Source: Bacillota bacterium (GTDB taxonomy: Bacteria > Bacillota > Clostridia > Lachnospirales > Lachnospiraceae). Taken from it: DNA of 6,968 bases. This document shows positions 1 to 5,186 of this stretch, piece by piece. Position numbers and translations under genes: made by a program. Under the pieces are notes generated by a model. That model had not been told where the DNA came from, made no database searches, and worked only from the letters and a program-made list of their open reading frames with translations. The stretch is from contig JAFAEB010000127.1 of assembly GCA_023424235.1 (NCBI GenBank), positions 1 to 6,968 on the forward strand. Reading direction: 5' to 3'. The number at the start of each line of letters is the position of its first letter. The stretch's first letter is position 1.

Positions 1-200
1 GAACTGGAACAGGTACCGGAACTGGAACAACAAATGGAACTGGAACAGGTACCGGAACTGGAACAACAAATGGAACTGGAACAGGAACTAGAAATGGAAC
101 TGGAACAGGTACAGGAACCGGAACTACGAATGGTACTGGAACAGGTACAGGAACTGGAACTGGAACTACAGGAACTGGAACAACTACTGGTACAGGAAGA
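1..200 (+). repeat. 36-bp tandem repeat (Thr-Gly coding)
   Basis: Bases 1-36 and 37-72 are identical copies of a 36-bp unit. Bases 73-98 are a shortened 26-base variant, and copies at about 99-134 and 135-170 differ mostly at third codon positions. Below that is a 6-bp periodicity (GGAACT/GGAACA) from alternating Gly and Thr codons. All units stay in frame, so copy number could change by slippage or recombination without breaking the reading frame. The array starts before the window, so its full size is not visible. Confidence 0.85.
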
Positions 201-203
201 TAG
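1..203 (+). CDS. C-terminal end of a Thr-Gly repeat protein (5' partial)
   Basis: The frame beginning at base 3 is open from the window edge to TAG at 201-203 and gives about 66 residues made almost only of Thr and Gly. The period is 12 residues, of the form TGTGTGTGTTNG, and the protein ends in ...TGTGR. I chose this frame over the open +1 frame (Glu/Leu/Gln-rich, ATG at 34, stop at 225) because differences between repeat copies (ACA/ACT/ACC/ACG, GGA/GGT) are nearly all synonymous here and change residues in the other frame. The start lies outside the window, so the N-terminal domain is unknown. Such low-complexity tails occur in surface, spore-coat or secreted proteins, where the Thr residues could be glycosylated; that is inference. 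No LPXTG motif or membrane anchor is visible at the end. A bidirectional terminator follows. I do not recognise the gene. Confidence 0.6.
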   Translation, partial: TGTGTGTGTTNGTGTGTGTGTTNGTGTGTRNGTGTGTGTGTTNGTGTGTGTGTGTTGTGTTTGTGR

Positions 204-224
204 TAGCAAAAATTATATAATATA

Positions 225-262
225 AATAAAACGAGCAGGAATTTCTACTCGTTTTATTTTTT
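225..262. terminator. Bidirectional intrinsic terminator
   Basis: An 11-bp perfect stem pairs 225-235 with 248-258 around a 12-base loop. On the plus strand it is followed by a T-rich run (257-271), and on the minus strand by another T-rich stretch complementary to 205-224. It sits between the convergent Thr-Gly repeat gene and the Fur-family gene and probably serves both. Its 3' part touches the fur stop codon at 261-263. Confidence 0.8.
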
Positions 263-653
263 ATATTTTTTTGCAATCTTTACAAGTTCCAGATATTTGA
301 ATATAATGTTCGGAAATTAAAAATCCTTCTTCTTTCATTGCATCTTCTATTTCATGTATTGGACATAATGGAAGGTCAAACATCTTTTTACAATTGTCAC
401 AGATTACATAATGTTTATGTTCATGAGAACTTTCTTTTATTTGGTAAAACAATTCGTTATCATTAAGGTAGTATTTATCGATTAAATTTTGCTTAATAAG
501 GTTGTCAATATTCCTATATATTGTAGATTTTGCTATGGTAGGAATCTCAACAATAATTTTTTGATAGATATCGTTAATAGACATTGGTTTCGGAGATTCC
601 CTCAAAATATTTAGTATTAATTGCTTTTGCTTTGTATTTCTTGATTGTTCCAT
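261..653 (-). CDS. Fur-family metal-dependent transcriptional regulator
   Basis: A 130-residue protein of normal Fur-family length. The N-terminal winged helix (about residues 5-72) carries the recognition helix STIYRNIDNL (43-52). The C-terminal dimerisation and metal-binding part has H77-E-H-K-H81, followed by CxxC at C85/C88 and a second CxxC at C124/C127. These two pairs form the structural zinc site in the family. An extra C97 and H100 lie between them. The family binds 7-1-7 palindromes and represses metal-uptake or peroxide-stress genes; Fur, Zur and PerR cannot be told apart safely from this sequence. The ATG is supported by AAAGGAG at 659-665, five bases upstream. The first 37 bases overlap the end of the HAD-GNAT gene, so translation is probably coupled and both share one mRNA. 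A palindrome at 1889-1903, at the operon promoter, could be its autoregulatory site (inference). Confidence 0.92.
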   Translation of the reverse strand: MEQSRNTKQKQLILNILRESPKPMSINDIYQKIIVEIPTIAKSTIYRNIDNLIKQNLIDKYYLNDNELFYQIKESSHEHKHYVICDNCKKMFDLPLCPIHEIEDAMKEEGFLISEHYIQISGTCKDCKKI

Positions 654-1843
654 GAAATCTCCTTTCTATCCTGATTAATCGCATATAAGACACACTCTTT
701 ATCATTGAACATGATATCTTTTTCATAATTCATACCAAGTTTCTTTGCTACTTGAATGGAGGGAATATTATTCTTATCAATAACACAAATAATCCGATTT
801 AAATCAAGCAGATTAAATGCATAATCTATAACTAGATTACAAGCTCTAGTAGCATATCCTCTATTTTGGTATTCTTTTTTAATAAGATATCCTAATTCAT
901 ATTCTACTTTATTATCAATTAACTTGTTTTCAATTCCACAACGACCAATTAATTCACCAGTCGGTAAGAAGACTCCCCATAAACCATAACCATAGAAATG
1001 ATATATATTTTTTATATATGCCTCATGCTTTAAAAGCTCTTCATCAAGAGTTTTAGAGAGTGGTGTTATGTATTTACATATGGTTTCTTCTTTATATATA
1101 TTATAAAGGAATTTTACATCATTTGTTGTAAGTTCACGTATAATGATAGAATCATCCTCATATATGGTGATAGGAATATTATGATGTCTATTATAAACTT
1201 GATTTAGAAAATTAAAATCAATCTCTTCAAATCCTTCAATTAATATATTTGCTTTTGATAAATCCTGATTGCCTGAATTTTTATTAATAAATCCTACCAC
1301 AGGCATTCTTGCTGCTACAGCTGCTATAACACCAAACATCGAATCTTCGATAACGATACATTCTGATACTAAAACTCCTAGTTCCTTTGCTGCTTTTTCA
1401 TAAATATCAGGAGCTGGTTTTGGATTTTTTAAGGTTGCACCACTTATAATTTTATCAAAATAAGAATCTATACCAAAACGACTAGTTACATAATGTATTT
1501 CATCTAAGGTAGAAGAGGAAGCAATTGCTAATTTTATCCCTCTTTCTTTTAAATGAATTATTAATTCCTTTGTAAATGGAATTTTATCATATCCATCTGT
1601 TTCTAATAATTTATGCTTTACTTCTTTATATAAAGTTAGTAATTGAGTAACGGTATATGGTAAATTAAACTCTCTAATAATGGTATCCATCATTTTAGCA
1701 GTGGTAGAACCTATAAAACCGAAGCAATATTCAAGTGTTACTGAAACACCTAATTGCTCTAAGGTCATTACTGCTGCTTTACCATGCAACACTTCACTAT
1801 CAACTAACACCCCATCCATATCAAATAAAACTGCCTTTAACAC
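617..1843 (-). CDS. HAD-family phosphatase / GNAT acetyltransferase fusion
   Basis: A 408-residue two-domain protein. Residues 1-218 are a complete HAD subfamily IA hydrolase of beta-phosphoglucomutase type: nucleophile D8 and acid/base D10 in DMDGVLVDS, motif II Ser in IASSS (107-111), motif III Lys K142 in NPKPAPDIY, and motif IV E166-D167. Residues about 225-393 are a complete GNAT domain of RimJ/RimL type, with the acetyl-CoA loop QNRGYA at 326-331 and the typical NxxSIxVAKKLGM helix (359-371). A charged tail (391-408) is the part whose codons overlap fur. Start: GTG at 1841-1843, read as Met, with GGAGG at 1851-1855 seven bases away. Its MLKAVLFDMDG opening matches the family N-terminus. 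Substrates are unknown: the HAD half likely acts on a sugar phosphate or phosphorylated metabolite, and the GNAT half on an amine or N-terminus. No stop or frameshift lies between the domains, so the fusion appears real. Confidence 0.9.
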   Translation of the reverse strand: MLKAVLFDMDGVLVDSEVLHGKAAVMTLEQLGVSVTLEYCFGFIGSTTAKMMDTIIREFNLPYTVTQLLTLYKEVKHKLLETDGYDKIPFTKELIIHLKERGIKLAIASSSTLDEIHYVTSRFGIDSYFDKIISGATLKNPKPAPDIYEKAAKELGVLVSECIVIEDSMFGVIAAVAARMPVVGFINKNSGNQDLSKANILIEGFEEIDFNFLNQVYNRHHNIPITIYEDDSIIIRELTTNDVKFLYNIYKEETICKYITPLSKTLDEELLKHEAYIKNIYHFYGYGLWGVFLPTGELIGRCGIENKLIDNKVEYELGYLIKKEYQNRGYATRACNLVIDYAFNLLDLNRIICVIDKNNIPSIQVAKKLGMNYEKDIMFNDKECVLYAINQDRKEISWNNQEIQSKSN

Positions 1844-1888
1844 AAGTATACCTCCAGATTTATAAAGCTTACTAATAGAGCTTCACAT

Positions 1889-1903
1889 TAATACCATGTA
1901 TTA
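1889..1903. promoter_or_regulatory. Candidate Fur-type operator (palindrome over -10)
   Basis: TAATACC-A-TGTATTA is a 7-1-7 inverted repeat with six of seven positions symmetric. It overlaps the likely -10 of the HAD-GNAT/fur operon. The 7-1-7 architecture is that of Fur/PerR/Zur boxes, but the sequence is not the canonical box. Assignment to the Fur-family protein encoded in this operon is inference. Confidence 0.35.
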
Positions 1904-1905
1904 TA
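1900..1905 (-). promoter_or_regulatory. Possible -10 of the HAD-GNAT/fur operon
   Basis: The minus strand reads TGTTATAAT, a perfect TATAAT hexamer, about 57 bases upstream of the GTG start at 1843. No good -35 lies 16-18 bases upstream; the sequence there (TTTTAT) matches poorly. It lies between the terminator of the upstream gene and the start of this one, where a promoter is expected. Confidence 0.4.
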
Positions 1906-1920
1906 ACAGATCTATATTAT

Positions 1921-1950
1921 AAATAAAAGTACCTCCCTCAGGAGGTACTT
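1921..1950 (-). terminator. Intrinsic terminator after the CmpB-like gene
   Basis: A perfect 10-bp stem (1927-1936 with 1941-1950) closes a four-base loop. Read on the minus strand it runs into TTTTATTT. It begins five bases past the stop codon of the membrane-protein gene and separates that gene from the HAD-GNAT/fur transcript. Confidence 0.85.
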
Positions 1951-1955
1951 CGGAT

Positions 1956-2351
1956 TTATCTAGCTCTGTTTAAGAGTTTTTCATAAAATAAGCCGACTAA
2001 AAACCAAGCAGGGGCATAATCGAGGCGAATAACACCTTTATAATTTAACTTTGCCTTACTATAATCCCAAGGACATGCTCCATATTTTTTTAACAATTTT
2101 CCAGTTAAAAATTCAGTCATAAAAATACAAAAAGTATAAACACCTCCTCTTAATAGAGCACTCTTGTTTTGCATCTTTTTATAGATGGGCTTTAAAAAAA
2201 CTGCCATACCGTAGATTGGGAACATCCAAATCGAAGTTCTGCATAATAGGGATTTATCTTTTCTCTTTATCGAACTAATCCCTGTCCAAAAACATTCCAT
2301 GCACCAACCTGAAATGCCGCATAGCAAAAAATTCAAAATATTTTTTTTCAT
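1956..2351 (-). CDS. CmpB-like small integral membrane protein (putative ABC-transporter type IV family)
   Basis: A 131-residue membrane protein with four likely hydrophobic segments: about 4-22, 40-57, 66-83 and 112-127. Conserved-looking marks are GISGWCMECFW (12-22), FPIYGM (44-49), CPWDYS (93-98) and a GVIRLDYAPAWFLVGL stretch (106-121). This pattern fits the CmpB-like/DUF1113 family, labelled putative ABC-transporter type IV in databases from weak evidence. No ATP-binding partner is encoded next to it, and the biochemical role is unknown. The ATG at 2349-2351 is the only usable start, since no ATG, GTG or TTG lies in frame between it and the upstream stop near 2397. No Shine-Dalgarno sequence precedes it, which is unlike its neighbours. 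The gene is monocistronic, with its own terminator directly after the stop. Confidence 0.8.
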   Translation of the reverse strand: MKKNILNFLLCGISGWCMECFWTGISSIKRKDKSLLCRTSIWMFPIYGMAVFLKPIYKKMQNKSALLRGGVYTFCIFMTEFLTGKLLKKYGACPWDYSKAKLNYKGVIRLDYAPAWFLVGLFYEKLLNRAR

Positions 2352-2430
2352 ATAGCTAGTATTTACAAGATAGGAAAAACTATGTATTAGAATGTTTTAA
2401 TGGTATTGGAAATCTATGCATAAGCTTTCT

Positions 2431-2458
2431 TTGACTTTCACATTTTCTATGGTATAAT
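2431..2458 (+). promoter_or_regulatory. SigA-type promoter for folC-pheA
   Basis: TTGACT (2431-2436) and TATAAT (2453-2458) are separated by 16 bases, a strong vegetative promoter match. Transcription would start near 2465, giving a leader of about 90 bases before folC. That leader contains a terminator-like hairpin. Confidence 0.75.
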
Positions 2459-2479
2459 GTTTTTCAAAGTTATCATAGT

Positions 2480-2545
2480 GGATGTAATGTGGTATAAGCT
2501 ATCCCATTATTAAAGTTTTGTATTACGTTTACATCCTTTTTTATT
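2480..2545 (+). terminator. Leader hairpin with T-run: candidate attenuator of folC-pheA
   Basis: GGATGTAA (2480-2487) pairs perfectly with TTACATCC (2529-2536). After a small internal loop, 2489-2497 pairs with 2518-2526 over nine positions, three of them G-U. The loop is 20 bases. Six T residues (2537-2542) follow at once, and the folC GGAGG begins only four bases later. The structure thus sits between promoter and start codon with no plus-strand gene upstream to terminate. A competing small hairpin (2490-2506, one mismatch) would use the same 5' arm. I see no T-box sequence (AGGGTGGNACCGCG) and no match to the tetrahydrofolate riboswitch as I remember it, so the signal is unknown. It could instead end a short independent RNA. 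Confidence 0.6.
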
Positions 2546-2554
2546 GGAGGAATT

Positions 2555-3874
2555 ATGGAGAATATAAATACATTTAACGATGCCATGGATTTTATTAAAT
2601 ATTCTGAAAAATTTGGAAGTGTTCTAGGACTTGACACAATGACTAGATTATTACATGGCCTAAATAATCCTCAGGACAAATTAAAGTTCATTCATGTAGC
2701 AGGAACCAATGGAAAGGGATCCACTTCTACATTTATTAGTACAATTTTAGCCATGTCTGGATGCAAAATTGGTCGATATATTTCCCCAAGTGTCATTTCT
2801 TATGAAGAAAAAATTCAAGTACTTTGCTCTGAAAATGGTGAGATAAAATCAAATTATATTGATAAGAGTAATATCGTTACTTGTATACAGCAAATTAAAA
2901 ACGTATGCGATGATATGGTTTTGAAAGGATTTGACCATCCTACTACTTTTGAAATAGAAACAGCAATGTGCTTTTTGTATTTTCTCTCCTGTAACTGTGA
3001 TCTTGTGGTTCTTGAGGTTGGTTTAGGTGGTAGACTTGATGCTACAAACGTAATTAAGAATGTAGTATGCTCTGTTATTACATCGATAAGTATGGATCAT
3101 ATGGAATATCTAGGAGATAGCCTTGATAAGATTGCAAGAGAAAAGGCTGGTATTATAAAAGAAAATGGTGCTGTAGTTTCCTATCAACAAGATGAGATTG
3201 TTGAGAAAGTATTAAAAGAGGTTAGCGATAGCAAGAATGCAAAATTAATTATAGCTGATTTTAATAAAATTAAAGAAGTATCATATGACATTGATGGCAG
3301 CTATTTCACCTATAAAACGTATAAAGACCTAAAGATACATTTACTAGGTGAAAATCAAATCTATAATGCGGTTGTGGCACTTCATGTTATGGATATACTA
3401 AAGCAATTTGGATATGGTATTACAGAGGAGGCAATACGTAAGGGGTTTCTTCGTACAAAGTTTCGATGTCGTTTTGAGGTGCTTAGGCATAAACCAATTA
3501 TAGTAATAGATGGTGCACATAATGAAGATGCAGCCAAGGTATTAGCTAAGAACATTAGATTATATTTTAGGGATAAAAAAATCACCTTTTTGATGGGTGT
3601 ATTAAAAGATAAGGATTATGAAGGAATTTTACAGCATACGGCTCATTTAGCACAAAACATAATTACTGTTACTCCAAATAACAAACGAGGGTTAGACTCT
3701 ACTATACTAGCAAACACTGCGCTAAAATACTGTAATCATGTGGAAAATGCAGATTTGATTCGTGATGGAGTTAATTTGGCGCTAAATACATCTTCTAAAG
3801 AAGACGTTATTATTGTATTTGGTTCCTTATCATATTTAAAGGATGTTTATAGTGAACTGGGAATAAATAATTAG
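2555..3874 (+). CDS. folC: Folylpolyglutamate synthase / dihydrofolate synthase
   Basis: A 439-residue cytoplasmic ATP-dependent Mur-ligase-type enzyme of usual FolC length. It joins L-glutamate to dihydropteroate to make dihydrofolate and adds further glutamates to reduced folates. Visible motifs: P-loop HVAGTNGKGST (47-57), SP of the folate-binding loop (77-78), EVGLGGRLDATN (154-165), DHMEYLG (181-187), REKAGI (195-200) with the Lys (K197) that is carbamylated in the family, GENQIYNA (265-272) and the C-terminal DGAHN (319-323). Whether it does both reactions or only polyglutamylation cannot be decided from sequence. The ATG follows GGAGG (2546-2550) by four bases. It is the first gene after the promoter and leader hairpin, and pheA follows 41 bases downstream without a terminator. 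Confidence 0.95.
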   Translation: MENINTFNDAMDFIKYSEKFGSVLGLDTMTRLLHGLNNPQDKLKFIHVAGTNGKGSTSTFISTILAMSGCKIGRYISPSVISYEEKIQVLCSENGEIKSNYIDKSNIVTCIQQIKNVCDDMVLKGFDHPTTFEIETAMCFLYFLSCNCDLVVLEVGLGGRLDATNVIKNVVCSVITSISMDHMEYLGDSLDKIAREKAGIIKENGAVVSYQQDEIVEKVLKEVSDSKNAKLIIADFNKIKEVSYDIDGSYFTYKTYKDLKIHLLGENQIYNAVVALHVMDILKQFGYGITEEAIRKGFLRTKFRCRFEVLRHKPIIVIDGAHNEDAAKVLAKNIRLYFRDKKITFLMGVLKDKDYEGILQHTAHLAQNIITVTPNNKRGLDSTILANTALKYCNHVENADLIRDGVNLALNTSSKEDVIIVFGSLSYLKDVYSELGINN

Positions 3875-3915
3875 AAATAGAATGTTACAAATATGCATAT
3901 GAGAAGGAGCAGCTT

Positions 3916-5052
3916 ATGGTAGACTTATTACAGAGTAGAGAAGCAATTGATAAAATTGATAGAGAAATTGTGCGATTATTTGAAGAAAGAATGATAATAG
4001 CAAAAGATGTTGCTGTTTATAAAATGAATACTGGTAAGAAGATATATGATAAAGAAAGAGAAGAAGAAAAACTTAGGGTGCTATGTGAACTAGCAAGTAA
4101 TGATTTCAATAAACATGGAATCATGGAGTTATTTACCCAAATAATGTCCATGAGCCGCAAATACCAATACTCATTATTAAGTTCTAAGGAAGTTGTTGCT
4201 TCCTTCTTAAAAGTTGATCGGATAACAGCTAATAATGATACAAAGATCGTCTGTTTTGGTGAAAAAGGTTCATACACGGAACAAGCTATGGAGGAATTCT
4301 TTGGTAGTGATCTTTCCGTCATGTATGCTAAAACATTTCGTAATGTAATGGAATATATTAAAAATGGAGAGGCTTTTTATGGAGTATTACCGATTGAAAA
4401 CACATCAACGGGTGGAATTGCTGATATATATGACCTTTTAATGGAATATAATAATTACATTATAGGGGAACATGTTATAAAAGTAGAGCATTCTCTTTTA
4501 GGACTTCCAGAGTCTACTTTAGCTGATATAAAGAAAGTGTATTCACATCCTCAGGGTTTGATGCAATGCTCAAAGTATCTAGAAAATCATAAAGAAATGG
4601 AAGCTTTAAATGCTCTAAGTACTGCAGATAGTGCAAAAAAAGTATTAGAGGATAAGGATATAAGCATTGGTGCTATTGCGAGTGAACGTGCTGCTAATTT
4701 CTATGGATTAAAGATATTAGCAAGAAGTATTAATCATGAAGAAACGAATTCAACTAGATTTATTGTAATATCCAAAGAACAACTATATCTTTCAAAAGCA
4801 AATAAAATGAGTATATGTTTTGAAATTCCACATAAAAGTGGTTCTTTGTATAATATTCTATCACATTTTATTTATAATAATTTAAATATGACAAAAATTG
4901 AATCAAGACCAATCGAAGGTCGTAAATTTGAATATCGTTTTTTTGTTGATTTTGAAGGGAATTTAGAAGAGCCAGGTGTTGTAAATGCGTTGTTTGGAAT
5001 AAAAGAAGAAGCAGTTAATTTGAAAATACTAGGAAACTATAAACAGATATAA
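3916..5052 (+). CDS. pheA: Bifunctional chorismate mutase / prephenate dehydratase (P-protein)
   Basis: A 378-residue enzyme converting chorismate to prephenate and then to phenylpyruvate, the committed path to phenylalanine. Residues 1-90 are an AroQ-type chorismate mutase with R8, R25, K36, R48 and the S80/Q84 pair at expected places. Residues about 110-285 are prephenate dehydratase: FGEKGSYTEQA (114-124), GVLPIENTSTGG (156-167), SHPQG (210-214), STADSA (235-240) and the catalytic TRF (280-282). Residues about 298-375 are an ACT domain with HKSGSLYNIL (306-315) and ESRP (329-332), the marks of phenylalanine feedback binding. All three domains look intact, so allosteric inhibition by Phe is likely. 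The ATG follows AAGGAG (3904-3909) by six bases. It is probably cotranscribed with folC. Confidence 0.95.
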   Translation: MVDLLQSREAIDKIDREIVRLFEERMIIAKDVAVYKMNTGKKIYDKEREEEKLRVLCELASNDFNKHGIMELFTQIMSMSRKYQYSLLSSKEVVASFLKVDRITANNDTKIVCFGEKGSYTEQAMEEFFGSDLSVMYAKTFRNVMEYIKNGEAFYGVLPIENTSTGGIADIYDLLMEYNNYIIGEHVIKVEHSLLGLPESTLADIKKVYSHPQGLMQCSKYLENHKEMEALNALSTADSAKKVLEDKDISIGAIASERAANFYGLKILARSINHEETNSTRFIVISKEQLYLSKANKMSICFEIPHKSGSLYNILSHFIYNNLNMTKIESRPIEGRKFEYRFFVDFEGNLEEPGVVNALFGIKEEAVNLKILGNYKQI

Positions 5053-5076
5053 AGATTGGGATATCGGTCAAAAGAT

Positions 5077-5097
5077 TATATGAATTCATATATTTTT
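5077..5097 (+). terminator. Weak AT-rich hairpin after pheA
   Basis: A perfect 16-base palindrome centred on GAATTC (5077-5092; six-bp stem with AATT loop) is followed directly by five T residues. The stem is almost all A-T, so termination would be inefficient; some read-through into htrA is possible. No better terminator lies between pheA and htrA. Confidence 0.4.
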
Positions 5098-5172
5098 CAA
5101 ATTCTAATCACAATTAAGACATAATTTCTTGGTAAACTAATTTCATAAGATAAATAAAAATTGTTGACATAG

Positions 5173-5179
5173 AAAGGAG
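5173..5179 (+). promoter_or_regulatory. Ribosome binding site of htrA
   Basis: AAAGGAG lies seven bases before the ATG at 5187 and fixes the start. The rest of the 134-base pheA-htrA gap (5053-5186) is very A/T-rich, and I see no convincing -35/-10 pair in it. Confidence 0.8.
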
Positions 5180-5186
5180 TCTTAAT

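Noticed and set aside
1..200. CRISPR array at the left edge
   Set aside because: The repeats are direct, contiguous and coding, with no unique spacers between them.
34..225. Glu/Leu/Gln-rich open frame with ATG across the repeat array
   Set aside because: Differences between repeat copies change amino acids in this frame but are synonymous in the Thr-Gly frame; it has no ribosome binding site and is a shadow of the repeat.
1680..1865. Plus-strand open frame of 61 codons opposite the HAD domain
   Set aside because: It is fully antisense to conserved HAD motifs, lacks a ribosome binding site and resembles no family.
2465..2554. T-box or tetrahydrofolate riboswitch in the folC leader
   Set aside because: The leader is only about 90 bases. 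I see no T-box motif AGGGTGGNACCGCG and no match to the folate riboswitch core as I remember it.
3382..3585. Minus-strand open frame of 67 codons inside folC
   Set aside because: It is antisense to the conserved DGAHN region, with no family resemblance.
4017..4322. Minus-strand open frame of 101 codons inside pheA
   Set aside because: It is antisense to the chorismate mutase and dehydratase motifs and is a shadow of A/T-rich codon use.
5164..5169. Perfect TTGACA before htrA
   Set aside because: It lies just upstream of the ribosome binding site, so a matching -10 would fall at or inside the start of the coding sequence. It cannot be the htrA promoter.
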